DNA from: Streptomyces sp. GESEQ-35
GTDB taxonomy: Bacteria > Actinomycetota > Actinomycetes > Streptomycetales > Streptomycetaceae
DNA: 64,000 nucleotides
Direction of reading: 5' to 3'
NCBI RefSeq assembly: GCF_017948485.1
Contig: NZ_JAFFSX010000015.1
Span: forward strand, 162,983 to 226,982
Every line of letters begins with the position of its first letter. The stretch's first letter is position 1. Shown here piece by piece: positions 40,620 through 48,805 of this stretch. A model generated the notes under the pieces. The model was given only the letters and a program-made list of their open reading frames with translations, was not told where the DNA came from and did not search any database. Made by a program: the position numbers and the translations under genes.

Positions 40620-42659
40620 TTGTCCACGCCGTCGTCCGCCGATCCCCTTTCACGAGAGCGCTCCCATCTCGCCTCCTCCCGTGGCGCCCTGCGCGCGATG
40701 CGCGAGGACGTCGAGTCCCTCGACATCAACGACGTCACCGCGAACTGGGTCAACGCCGAGGCGCTCGCCCACCAGATCGACGAGCGCATCAAGGCCCTCG
40801 CCGACCTCAGCGACACCCCGCTGTTCTTCGGCCGGCTCGACTACCTGCACGCACCGGGTGCGGACCGGGCGGAGGGCGCTGAAGGCGAGCGCTTCTACAT
40901 CGGGCGGCGGCATGTGCACGACCACGACGGCGACCCCATGGTCATCGACTGGCGTGCCCCGGTGTCCCAGCCCTTCTACCGGGCCTCGAAGAAGGACCCG
41001 ATGGACATCGCGCTGCGCCGCCGCTTCGGCTACACGGGCGGCGACCTCACCGCGTACGAGGACGAGCACCTCTCCAATCCGGCCGAGGCGGCCCGCACCA
41101 GCAAGCTGCTCCAGCAGGAGATCGAGCGCCCGCGCGTCGGCCCGATGCGTGACATCGTGGCGACGATCCAGCCGGAGCAGGACGAGATCGTACGCAGCGG
41201 TCTTGGCGGGACCGTGTGCGTACAGGGCGGGCCTGGCACCGGAAAGACGGCCGTCGGCCTGCACCGGGTGGCCTACCTCCTGTACGCCCACCGCGAGCGG
41301 CTCGCCCGCACCGGCACACTCGTCATTGGGCCGAACAAGTCCTTCCTGCACTACATCGAGCAAGTGCTGCCCGCTCTGGGGGAGTTGGCGGTCCGCCAGG
41401 CGACGGTCGATGACCTTGTGGCACACGTCGACGTGCGGGGCACCGACGACTCGGCGGCCGCGGTGATCAAGGGCGACGCGCGGATGGCGGGCGTACTGCG
41501 GCGCGCCGTCCGCTCCCATGTGACCATGCCCACCGAGCAGGTCGTCGTCGTGCGCGGCTCGCGTCGCTGGCGGGTCCCGGCGTACGAACTGGAGGGCATC
41601 GTCCAGGAGTTGCTCGACCGCGACATCCGCTACGGCGCCGCCCGCGAGGCCCTCCCGCAGCGCATCGCGCACGCGGTCCTGGTGCAGATGGAACGCTCCG
41701 GGGAGGCCCCGGACGACCGTGTGCAGGACGCCGTCGCCCGTAACTCCGCGGTCAAGGCGGCGGTGAAGGGGATGTGGCCGCCGGTCGACCCGGCGAAACT
41801 GGTGCTGCGGCTGCTGACGGACGCGGACTTCCTCGCCGTGCACGCGGAGGGAGTCCTCACCGAGGACGAGCAGAAGACGATTCAGTGGTCGAAGCCGGTG
41901 CGGTCGGTCAAGGCCGCCAAGTGGTCCGCCGCGGACGCCGTGTTGATCGACGAGGCGACGGATCTCGTGCAGCGCACGCACTCACTCGGGCATGTGGTGC
42001 TGGACGAGGCGCAGGACCTCTCCCCCATGCAGTACCGGGCGGTCGGCCGCCGCTGCACCACCGGTTCGGCGACGGTCCTCGGCGATCTGGCGCAGGGTAC
42101 GACGCCCTGGGCGACGCGGAGTTGGGACGAGGCGCTGGCCCATCTGGGGAAGACGGACGCGGTGGTCGAGGAGCTGACGGCGGGTTTCCGCGTCCCCACG
42201 GACGTCATCACGTACGCGTCCCGGCTGCTGCCGCACATCGCGCCGGGGCTGACGCCGGTGGCGTCGGTTCGGGAGAATCCGGGGTTCTTCGATGTCCGTT
42301 CGGTCTCCGGGGCGGGTGAAGTGGTGGCGGCGTGCGAGGAGTTGCTGCGTAATGAGGGGTCTACGGGGTTGATCGCGGCGGACGCGCGGATCCCGGCGCT
42401 GGCCGAGGCGCTGGCTGCGGCCGGGATCACGTATCTCGCCCCCGGCGAGGAGACGACGGCCGAGACCCGGCTGACGCTGGTCCCGGCGTCGCTCGCGAAG
42501 GGGCTGGAGTACGACTACGTGGTGCTGGACGAGCCGCAGGCGGTGGTGGACGGGGAGCCGGATGAGCGGACTGGTCTGCGACGGCTGTACGTGGGTCTGA
42601 CCCGGGCGGTCTCGGGGTTGATCGTGACGCATGCGGCCGCGTTGCCGTCTCAGTTGTGA
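40620..42659 (+). CDS. HelD/HelR-like UvrD-type helicase
   Basis: 679 residues from TTG 40620 (GGAGG at 40609-40613). SF1 helicase of the HelD group, which binds RNA polymerase and frees it from stalled or rifamycin-bound complexes. Features: an N-terminal coiled coil (~10-65), the HelD signature VIDWRAPVSQPFYRASKKDP at ~108-127, QPEQDEIV and Walker A GGPGTGKT at 203-210, LDEAQDLSPMQYR (motif II), and a C-terminal KGLEYDYVVLDEP plus LYVGLTRA. Which HelD class it belongs to, and whether it protects against rifamycins as HelR does, cannot be decided here. Confidence 0.88.
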   Translation: MSTPSSADPLSRERSHLASSRGALRAMREDVESLDINDVTANWVNAEALAHQIDERIKALADLSDTPLFFGRLDYLHAPGADRAEGAEGERFYIGRRHVHDHDGDPMVIDWRAPVSQPFYRASKKDPMDIALRRRFGYTGGDLTAYEDEHLSNPAEAARTSKLLQQEIERPRVGPMRDIVATIQPEQDEIVRSGLGGTVCVQGGPGTGKTAVGLHRVAYLLYAHRERLARTGTLVIGPNKSFLHYIEQVLPALGELAVRQATVDDLVAHVDVRGTDDSAAAVIKGDARMAGVLRRAVRSHVTMPTEQVVVVRGSRRWRVPAYELEGIVQELLDRDIRYGAAREALPQRIAHAVLVQMERSGEAPDDRVQDAVARNSAVKAAVKGMWPPVDPAKLVLRLLTDADFLAVHAEGVLTEDEQKTIQWSKPVRSVKAAKWSAADAVLIDEATDLVQRTHSLGHVVLDEAQDLSPMQYRAVGRRCTTGSATVLGDLAQGTTPWATRSWDEALAHLGKTDAVVEELTAGFRVPTDVITYASRLLPHIAPGLTPVASVRENPGFFDVRSVSGAGEVVAACEELLRNEGSTGLIAADARIPALAEALAAAGITYLAPGEETTAETRLTLVPASLAKGLEYDYVVLDEPQAVVDGEPDERTGLRRLYVGLTRAVSGLIVTHAAALPSQL

Positions 42660-42693
42660 CTGCCTCTTGAGGTTGCGGGGCGGGTGCGGGTGA

Positions 42694-42758
42694 GTGGGGG
42701 CTGGTCGCGCCCACGCGGCGGAGCCGCATATTGATACAGCCCCGCGCCCCTAAGGGCG
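42694..42758 (-). repeat. Intergenic repeat copy 7 (subtype B)
   Basis: Reverse copy with the extra hairpin: GGCTGGTCGCGCCCACGCGG, CGGAGCCGCATATTGATACA, GCCCCGCGCCCCTAAGGGCG. It sits in the convergent gap between the HelD-like gene and cutC. Confidence 0.85.
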
Positions 42759-42764
42759 ATCCGG

Positions 42765-43457
42765 TCAGCGTTCGTCCAGTACTTGGCGCCACTCTCGTAC
42801 TGCCTCCGCCGAGACCGGGTGCTCCCAGCCATCCGGTCGCGCGGCCCCGCCGATGTGGAAGGCATCGATCCCGGCGGCCCGCAGGGTCGGCACATGATCG
42901 AGGCGTAGGCCTCCACCCACCAGGATCTGCTGCTCGTAACCCGGCTCCCCGCGTCGCCCCGCCTCACGGAGCAGCGTGGGGAGACCGTCGTCCACCCCGT
43001 CCGCCGATCCGGCCGTCAGGTAGGTGTCGAGTCCGGACAGACCGTCGAGTTGCTTGCGCAGGGCGTCGCGGTCGGCGGCGCGGTCGATCGCCCGGTGGAA
43101 GGTCCACCGGCAGCCGTCGAGCTCCGCGACGATCCGCTCGACAGCCGTGAGGTCCACTCCACCATCCGCGTCCAGGAACCCCAGCACGAACTGGTCCGCC
43201 CCCGCCGCCCGCAGCTCCCGGGCGGCACCCACCAGCCGCTCGACATCGCCCGCGGCGAACCCGTCCTCCAGCCGCAGCATCACGCGCAGGTCGATGTCGA
43301 CCGCGGAACGGATCCCGGCGAAGGTCGTGGCGGACGGTGCGAGGCCGTCCGCCGCCATGTCGGTGACCAGTTCGAGGCGGTTCGCGCCTCCGGCCTGGGC
43401 GGCGACCGCGTCCTCGGCGTCGAGGGCGATCACCTCCAGGACTGCACGCTTGCTCAT
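42765..43457 (-). CDS. cutC: CutC family protein
   Basis: 230 residues forming a TIM-barrel CutC protein. Conserved segments: LEVIALDAEDAVAAQAGGAN (N-terminal strand and helix), RLELVTDMAADGLAPS, VMLRLEDGF, FVLGFLDADGGVD, TFHRAIDRAAD, ILVGGGLRLDHV and FHIGGAARP. Named for copper homeostasis, but its enzymatic role is not established. ATG start at 43457. No metal transporter is adjacent. Confidence 0.92.
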   Translation of the reverse strand: MSKRAVLEVIALDAEDAVAAQAGGANRLELVTDMAADGLAPSATTFAGIRSAVDIDLRVMLRLEDGFAAGDVERLVGAARELRAAGADQFVLGFLDADGGVDLTAVERIVAELDGCRWTFHRAIDRAADRDALRKQLDGLSGLDTYLTAGSADGVDDGLPTLLREAGRRGEPGYEQQILVGGGLRLDHVPTLRAAGIDAFHIGGAARPDGWEHPVSAEAVREWRQVLDER

Positions 43458-43527
43458 GGGACCCCATTCGTCGGGCGGCTACAGGTCTAGTCCAATCCAA
43501 GACTACGCCCGCTGCCCGCGCCGCCGC

Positions 43528-44193
43528 TCACCCGAAGATGTTGAGTTCGCCCTCCTTCACCCCCGCCAGCTCGTACGCGACACCCGAGGCCGGACGGCCC
43601 GAGTACAGCCGTACGAGGGTCGGCGCGTCGCCGATGAACCGCGCCGGCGTCCGCACCCCGGACACATCACCCAGCCGCACCGGCTCGTCGACGTCGTCGA
43701 GGTCGGCGTGCAGCGGGACGTGCCCCCGGTCGCGGGTCACCCGGACCAGCAGCTCCAGCGCATACGGCAGGCCCGCATCGGCATACGCCCCCGGCTCCCC
43801 CCACACCTCCCGAACGTCCCCGGCGTGCACCCACTCCCCCAGCGCGATCGCGTCCAGCACCCCGCCCGCAGCGGCGATCACCGGCCCGGCCTCGGTCATC
43901 CCGCGTTCCAGCTCGTCGACGACCTGCGCGTTCGTCCAGTCGGCGCGCTCGGCGATGTCCCGGTCGTTGGCCTCGGGCGAGAAGACCCCCTTCTCGTACC
44001 GGCTCTCCACCACCCGCAGCAGCGCGGCCGAGCAGTGCGCCAGCACATCCCGCACACTCCACCCGGGACACGCGGGGACCGGCAGCGCGTAGTCCGGGTC
44101 AGGCCGCCCGCGCAGCAGCGGAACCAGCGTGTCCCGCTCGATGGTCAGCAGCCGTCCGGGCAGTTCCGGGTCACGTACGTCAGCAGAAGTCAT
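43528..44193 (-). CDS. Maleylpyruvate isomerase-family mycothiol-dependent protein
   Basis: 221 residues from ATG 44193. The N-terminal ~150 residues are a DinB-like four-helix MDMPI domain: VPACPGWSVRDVLAHCSAAL (metal-binding His), DWTNAQVVDELE and LGEWVHAGDVREVWGE (second and third ligands, H-x-x-D type). The C-terminal SCP2-like part runs RDRGHVPLHADLDDVDEPVR to the end. Such proteins use mycothiol and a divalent metal; the reaction is unknown. Divergent from the HD-domain gene, 47 bases apart. Confidence 0.87.
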   Translation of the reverse strand: MTSADVRDPELPGRLLTIERDTLVPLLRGRPDPDYALPVPACPGWSVRDVLAHCSAALLRVVESRYEKGVFSPEANDRDIAERADWTNAQVVDELERGMTEAGPVIAAAGGVLDAIALGEWVHAGDVREVWGEPGAYADAGLPYALELLVRVTRDRGHVPLHADLDDVDEPVRLGDVSGVRTPARFIGDAPTLVRLYSGRPASGVAYELAGVKEGELNIFG

Positions 44194-44240
44194 GCCCCAC
44201 ACGCTAGGGCGCGTGGCCCACGTCACGGGAGAATGGACAC

Positions 44241-44888
44241 ATGCCCGACCTCGACGTCCTCCGCACCCGCTTCTCCGACGCCCTGCGAGCGGCCCGCGCA
44301 CCCGTGGACTCCCCCGACCCGGCGCCGTACGCGAACGACCTCCTCACCCGCTGGCAGGAACCCCAGCGCCGGTACCACACGCTCACGCACCTCACCGCGG
44401 TCCTCGACCACATCGACGTACTGGAGAAGCACGCGGACGACCCGGACGTCGTACGGCTGGCGGCATGGTTCCATGACGCGGTCTACGCGCCCGACCGGTC
44501 CGAGAACGAGGAGCGGTCGGCACGCCTCGCCGAGCGCGCGCTCCCGGAGAGCGGTCTGTCCGCCGCGAAGACCGCCGAGGTCGCCCGGCTGGTCCGGCTC
44601 ACCGTCACCCACGCCCCGGCCGACGACGACCGCGACGGCCAGGTGCTGTGCGATGCCGACCTGGCGATCCTCGCGTCCGCGCCGTCCGTGTACGCCGCCT
44701 ACACCGCGGCCGTCCGCGAGGAGTACCACTTCGTCCCGAACGACGCCTTCCGCGACGGCCGTTCGGCGATCCTCCGCCAGCTCCTCGATCTGCCCCACCT
44801 GTTCCACACCCCGTACGGCGAGAGGGAGTGGGAGGCGACGGCCCGCTACAACCTGCGGTCGGAGCTGGAAATGCTGTCGCTCGGCTGA
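44241..44888 (+). CDS. HD-superfamily metal-dependent phosphohydrolase
   Basis: 215 residues. Predicted metal-dependent HD phosphohydrolase (COG4339 type). Metal ligands: RRYHTLTHLTAVLDHID (first His), AAWFHDAVYAPDRSENEERS (HD pair at about 75-76), and VLCDADLAIL (distal Asp). Most likely hydrolyses a nucleotide or phosphate ester; substrate unknown. Followed after 24 bases by the DinB-GNAT fusion on the same strand, so possibly co-transcribed. Confidence 0.88.
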   Translation: MPDLDVLRTRFSDALRAARAPVDSPDPAPYANDLLTRWQEPQRRYHTLTHLTAVLDHIDVLEKHADDPDVVRLAAWFHDAVYAPDRSENEERSARLAERALPESGLSAAKTAEVARLVRLTVTHAPADDDRDGQVLCDADLAILASAPSVYAAYTAAVREEYHFVPNDAFRDGRSAILRQLLDLPHLFHTPYGEREWEATARYNLRSELEMLSLG

Positions 44889-44912
44889 GATCCGTCGCCT
44901 AGCCTGCACCGC

Positions 44913-45980
44913 ATGCGGAACACGGGTGGGGATCAGGTGCAGGAAGCCGTTGCGGGCTGTGTCGCCGTACTGCGGACGGCCACGGAACGGGACTGGGAGG
45001 GCGTCAAGGCCGGTGGGCTGACGTGGAGTTGCCGCTACACCGCGTTCCACATCGCCGAGGACCTGCTCGCGTACGCCGGCCAGCTCGCCGGACGTGCGCA
45101 GGATCGGTACGTCCCGTTCGAGATCGTCCCCGAGGACGGCGTCGACAACGCGGGCGTGCTCGACGTGATCGAGACGACCGGCGCCCTGTTCTCGGCCACC
45201 CTGCGCACCACCCCTCGCGAGGTGCGCGCCTTCCACCCGTACCCGTTCCGCAGCGCGAACCGCGAGGGTTTCGCGGCGATGGGGATCGCGGAGGTGCTCC
45301 TGCACACGCAGGACATCGCCGAGGGGCTGGGCCTGGCGTACGAACCCTCCGCCGAGCTCTGTGAGTCCGTCCTCACCACGATCTTCCCGCACGTCCGCCC
45401 CGGCCCCGCCCCCTGGCCCACCCTGCTGTGGGCCACCGGCCGCGGCGACCTGCCCGGCCGCGCGCCCGTCGCCCAGTGGCGCTGGCACAACAACCTGGTC
45501 CTCCCCGCCGACCGCCTCAGCCTGGAGGGCCTCACCCCCACGGCCGCCGCCGACCTCCACGCAGGCGGCGACGGCGGGTTCGAGTGGGTGGACGGTGAGC
45601 CGTTCGAGGGCACGCGGGTGGCTGCCGGGCTGTTGCTGAAGGCGTACGAAGAGGGCGTGCTGCGGCCGGAGTTCGGCGTGTTCGTCCTCGTGCGGCGGGA
45701 CGACGGCCGTGCGGTCGGCGGCATGGGCTTCCACGCGGCGCCGGACGAGGAGAGCCAGGTGGAGATCGGCTACGACCTGGTCGAGAGCGGCCGCGGCAGT
45801 GGCTACGCCACGGAAGCGCTGCGCGCACTGTCGACCTGGGCCCTGGCCCGGGACGACGTACAGCGGATCCTCGCGAAGATCGAGCACGACAATCTGCCGT
45901 CGCAGCGCGTGGTGACCCGCGCCGGATTCACCAAGGTGGGCGAGGACGAGGGGCTGTTCGTCTACGAACTCCGCGGCTGA
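44913..45980 (+). CDS. DinB/MDMPI-like domain fused to a GNAT acetyltransferase
   Basis: 355 residues. The N-terminal ~185 residues are a DinB-like four-helix bundle of the mycothiol maleylpyruvate isomerase superfamily (WSCRYTAFHIAEDLLAYAGQ, and AEVLLHTQDIAEGLGL with ligand His/Asp). Residues ~195-355 are a RimJ-type GNAT domain (LPADRLSLEGLTPTAAADLH, EIGYDLVESGRGSGYATEAL, HDNLPSQRVVTRAGFTKVGE). Start ATG 44913. The fusion joins a thiol-dependent bundle to an acetyltransferase, perhaps in detoxification or modification of a small molecule. Confidence 0.85.
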   Translation: MRNTGGDQVQEAVAGCVAVLRTATERDWEGVKAGGLTWSCRYTAFHIAEDLLAYAGQLAGRAQDRYVPFEIVPEDGVDNAGVLDVIETTGALFSATLRTTPREVRAFHPYPFRSANREGFAAMGIAEVLLHTQDIAEGLGLAYEPSAELCESVLTTIFPHVRPGPAPWPTLLWATGRGDLPGRAPVAQWRWHNNLVLPADRLSLEGLTPTAAADLHAGGDGGFEWVDGEPFEGTRVAAGLLLKAYEEGVLRPEFGVFVLVRRDDGRAVGGMGFHAAPDEESQVEIGYDLVESGRGSGYATEALRALSTWALARDDVQRILAKIEHDNLPSQRVVTRAGFTKVGEDEGLFVYELRG

Positions 45981-46070
45981 GCGCCCCAAAGGGGCGCGGG
46001 GCTGCATCAATGTGCGGCTCCGCCGCGGGGCGCGACCAGCCACGACGGGCCCGCAGACGATCGGCGGTCG
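45981..46070 (+). repeat. Intergenic repeat copy 8 (subtype B)
   Basis: GCGCCCCAAAGGGGCGC hairpin directly after the upstream stop codon, then GGGGCTGCATCAATGTGCGG, CTCCGCCGCGGGGCGCGACC, AGCCACGACGGGCCCGCAG. It has the extra GCGGCTCCGCCGC segment of subtype B, in the convergent gap before the DUF4031 gene. Confidence 0.87.
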
Positions 46071-46078
46071 GGCAAGCC

Positions 46079-46342
46079 CTACGGCCGCCCCTTCGGCCTC
46101 CGCAGCCCCGCCCCCGTCAGCAGCCGCACCACATCCCGGCTGCTGACCTCCACCGCCCCGGCGGCCACCGCATCCGCGTAACGATGCGACGGGATGTCGT
46201 AGTGATCCCGCTCGAAGGCGCGCCGGGGCACGCCCAACTCGTCCGCGAAGCCGTGCAGTTCGTCGTACGACACGTCGCTCACGAGGTGGGACCACATACG
46301 GCCGTGTCCCGGCCAGGTGGGCGGGTCGATGTAGACCGTCAC
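46079..46342 (-). CDS. DUF4031 protein
   Basis: 87 residues from GTG 46342 beginning VTVYIDPPTWPGHGRMWSHL, the signature of DUF4031, then SYDELHGFADELGVPRRAFE and DHYDIPSHRYADAVAAGA. A small soluble protein of unknown function found in many actinobacteria. Its GTG overlaps the stop of the upstream gene (GTGA), so the two are co-translated. Confidence 0.85.
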   Translation of the reverse strand: MTVYIDPPTWPGHGRMWSHLVSDVSYDELHGFADELGVPRRAFERDHYDIPSHRYADAVAAGAVEVSSRDVVRLLTGAGLRRPKGRP

Positions 46343-46734
46343 GAGGAGACCGCTCCGCCGGGAGCCGCCCCGAGCGTGCCGACGGACGCGACCCTCACGC
46401 CCGCCTTGTGGCACACCCAGTGCGGGTCGGGCCCGAGCTCCGGCTCGACGTCGAGCGCGTGCGGGTCGCCGGAGCCGCAGACCGGGCACAGGGGCCAGCG
46501 GCCGTACCGCTCCAGCAGCGCGTCCTGTACGTCCTGGGCGACCAGCCCGGCCACATACTCCGCGCCCTCCGGCCACTGCTCCACCCACCAGCGCCGCTGT
46601 ACGACGGACTCCTCGACCAGCGACACCACATCCGCCTCGGCGACATCGCCCGCGACCAGATCGGCGAGCACGAGGGCGCGTGCCGCGTGCAACGCCTGCT
46701 CAAGGGGGCTGACAGGGGAGCCGGTGGGATCCAT
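46339..46734 (-). CDS. Hypothetical protein with a zinc-ribbon-like C-terminus
   Basis: 131 residues from ATG 46734. An N-terminal helical region (LEQALHAARALVLADLVAGD, VVSLVEESVVQRRWWVEQWP) precedes CPVCGSGDPHAL and a later Cys-x-His in HWVCHKAG, forming a possible zinc-binding site. Coupled by 4-nt overlap to the DUF4031 gene. Divergent from the RpiR regulator with only 55 bases between. Function unknown. Confidence 0.75.
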   Translation of the reverse strand: MDPTGSPVSPLEQALHAARALVLADLVAGDVAEADVVSLVEESVVQRRWWVEQWPEGAEYVAGLVAQDVQDALLERYGRWPLCPVCGSGDPHALDVEPELGPDPHWVCHKAGVRVASVGTLGAAPGGAVSS

Positions 46735-46772
46735 GCCTCCATTGTGCGCACTCTTGACCACGACACCGAGCC

Positions 46773-46785
46773 GAAAATATCTTTC
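46773..46785. promoter_or_regulatory. Candidate RpiR operator 1
   Basis: GAAAATATCTTTC: GAAA and TTTC half-sites around ATATC, at the 5' end of the rpiR-type gene. Such AT-rich GAAA/TTTC palindromes are typical of RpiR-family operators. A second similar site overlaps the first codons (46808-46816). Confidence 0.5.
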
Positions 46786-46789
46786 AGTA

Positions 46790-47716
46790 GTGACCCAGGA
46801 CGTGAAGGAAATTTTCGCCACCGGCTCCGGAGCCGCCCCGCCCGCACCCGCCGCCCTCGCGGCGAAGGTGCGCACCCTCGCCCCCTCGATGACCCGTTCC
46901 ATGCAGCGCGTCGCCGAAGCCGTCGCCCACGACCCGGCCGGCTGCGCCGCCCTCACGGTCACCGGCCTCGCCGAACTCACCGGCACCAGCGAGGCGACCG
47001 TCGTCCGCACCGCCCGCCTGCTCGGCTACCCCGGTTACCGGGATCTGCGCCTCGCCCTCGCCGGGCTCGCCGCACAGCTTCAGTCCGGGCGGGCGCCCGC
47101 GCTCACCACCGACATCGCCGTCGACGACCCGATCGCCGACGTGGTCGCCAAGCTCGCCTACGACGAACAGCAGACCCTCGCGGACACGGCGGCCGGGCTG
47201 GACACGGTGCAGCTGGGCGCGGCCGTGTCGGCGTTGGCCTCCTCGCGCCGCACCGATGTGTACGGGGTCGGGGCGTCGGGGCTGGTCGCGCAGGACCTCA
47301 CCCAGAAGCTGCTGCGCATAGGCCTCATAGCCCAGGCGCACAGCGATCCGCACCTTGCCGTGACCAATGCCGTGCAGCTCCGTGCGGGGGACGTGGCGAT
47401 CGCGATCACGCACTCCGGGTCCACGGGGGATGTCATCGAGCCGTTGCGGGTCGCGTTCGAGCACGGGGCCACGACTGTTGCGATCACCGGTCGGCCGGGC
47501 GGGCCGGTGGCCCAGTATGCGGATCATGTGCTGACCACATCCACGGCCCGGGAGAGTGAGCTTCGGCCTGCGGCGATGTCGTCGCGTACGAGTCAGTTGT
47601 TGGTGGTGGACTGTCTGTTCATCGGGGTTGCGCAGCGGACGTATGAGACGGCTGCGCCCGCGTTGTCGGCGTCTTATGAGGCGTTGGCGCATCGGCATCG
47701 GAACGGTGCGCGGTAG
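46790..47716 (+). CDS. RpiR/MurR-family regulator of amino-sugar use
   Basis: About 308 residues. An N-terminal HTH_6 domain (MTRSMQRVAEAVAHDPAGCA, TVTGLAELTGTSEATVVRTA, RLLGYPGYRDLRLAL) is followed by a SIS sugar-phosphate-binding domain from ~130 (VYGVGASGLVAQDLTQKLLR, DVAIAITHSGSTGDVIEPLR). GTG 46790 is assumed; GTG 46802 is an alternative. murQ and a PTS permease follow on the same strand, so the ligand is probably MurNAc-6-phosphate or a derivative. Two palindromes flank its start. Confidence 0.87.
   Translation: MTQDVKEIFATGSGAAPPAPAALAAKVRTLAPSMTRSMQRVAEAVAHDPAGCAALTVTGLAELTGTSEATVVRTARLLGYPGYRDLRLALAGLAAQLQSGRAPALTTDIAVDDPIADVVAKLAYDEQQTLADTAAGLDTVQLGAAVSALASSRRTDVYGVGASGLVAQDLTQKLLRIGLIAQAHSDPHLAVTNAVQLRAGDVAIAITHSGSTGDVIEPLRVAFEHGATTVAITGRPGGPVAQYADHVLTTSTARESELRPAAMSSRTSQLLVVDCLFIGVAQRTYETAAPALSASYEALAHRHRNGAR
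46808..46816. promoter_or_regulatory. Candidate RpiR operator 2
   Basis: GAAATTTTC, a compact GAAA/TTTC palindrome about three helical turns downstream of the first site and inside the 5' coding end. Together they suit an autoregulated divergent promoter. Confidence 0.35.
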
Positions 47717-47740
47717 ACCGTAGGTCTGAAGCGTCGCGGG

Positions 47741-47820
47741 CGGCTGCGGGTGGTTCGTGGCTGGTCGCGCCCACGCGGCGGAGCCGCATATCGATACAGC
47801 CCCGCGCCCCTTTGGGGCGC
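47741..47820 (-). repeat. Intergenic repeat copy 9 (subtype B)
   Basis: Reverse copy with GGCTGGTCGCGCCCACGCGG, CGGAGCCGCATATCGATACA, GCCCCGCGCCCCTTTGGGGC. It lies between the rpiR-type regulator and murQ, splitting what would otherwise be a tight operon. Confidence 0.87.
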
Positions 47821-47853
47821 AGCCCTGACCGTAGATTGAAAAGAGCCGCGCCC

Positions 47854-48789
47854 ATGACCTCTACCTCTCCTCACCGCGACGTACGTGCCGAGTTGGAGTC
47901 ATTGACGACCGAAGCGTTTCGGCCTGAACTCTCTGAGATCGATCAGTTGCCGACCCTTGAGATCGCGCGGCTCATGAACGGCGAGGACGCGACCGTTCCC
48001 GCTGCCGTGGCCGCAAGACTTCCCGTCATCGCCGCCGCCATCGATGCCATCGCCGAACGTATGTCTCGCGGCGGCCGCCTCATCTACGCAGGCGCGGGCA
48101 CCGCCGGTCGCCTCGGCGTACTGGACGCCTCCGAGTGCCCGCCCACCTTCAACACGGACCCCTCCCAGGTCGTGGGCCTGATCGCGGGTGGACCGGACGC
48201 CATGGTCACGTCCATCGAAGGGGCCGAGGACTCCAGTGAGCTGGCTAGACGGGACCTGGACGGACTCGGGCTGGCCGCCAACGACACCGTGGTCGGGATC
48301 TCCGCCTCCGGCCGCACCCCGTACGCCGTCGGCGCCGTCGAGCACGCCCGGCAGCTGGGTGCCCTGACCGTCGGCCTGTCCTGCAACGCGGACAGCGCTC
48401 TCGCGGCTGCCGCCGACCACGGCATCGAGATCGTCGTGGGGCCGGAGCTGCTGACCGGGTCGACCCGGCTGAAGGCGGGCACGGCGCAGAAGCTGGTCCT
48501 CAACATGCTGTCCACGATCACGATGATCCGGCTCGGCAAGACGTACGGGAACCTGATGGTCGACGTACGCGCGTCGAACGAGAAGCTGCGCGCCCGGTCC
48601 CGCCGTATCGTCGCGCTCGCCACCGGCGCGTCGGACGAGGAGACCGAGGCCGCCCTCGCGGCCACGGACGGCGAGGTGAAGAACGCGATCCTGACCATCC
48701 TCACCGGCGTCGACGGCCCGACGGCCGCCCGCCTTCTGGAGGAGTCCGGCGGCCATCTGCGCGCCGCGCTGGCTGCGGCGAGGGGCTGA
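47854..48789 (+). CDS. murQ: N-acetylmuramic acid 6-phosphate etherase
   Basis: 311 residues from ATG 47854. MurQ removes the lactyl ether of MurNAc-6-phosphate to give GlcNAc-6-phosphate in cell-wall recycling. Signature SIS-domain segments are RLIYAGAGTAGRLGVLDASE, CPPTFNTDPSQVVGLIAGG, and GISASGRTPYAVGA with the catalytic Glu in the ASECPPTF region. The C-terminal helical domain has GVDGPTAARLLEESGGHLRA. Its neighbours, the RpiR regulator and PTS EIIBC, complete a MurNAc uptake and degradation locus. Confidence 0.95.
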   Translation: MTSTSPHRDVRAELESLTTEAFRPELSEIDQLPTLEIARLMNGEDATVPAAVAARLPVIAAAIDAIAERMSRGGRLIYAGAGTAGRLGVLDASECPPTFNTDPSQVVGLIAGGPDAMVTSIEGAEDSSELARRDLDGLGLAANDTVVGISASGRTPYAVGAVEHARQLGALTVGLSCNADSALAAAADHGIEIVVGPELLTGSTRLKAGTAQKLVLNMLSTITMIRLGKTYGNLMVDVRASNEKLRARSRRIVALATGASDEETEAALAATDGEVKNAILTILTGVDGPTAARLLEESGGHLRAALAAARG

Positions 48790-48805
48790 CCCGCACGCTC
48801 ACCGC

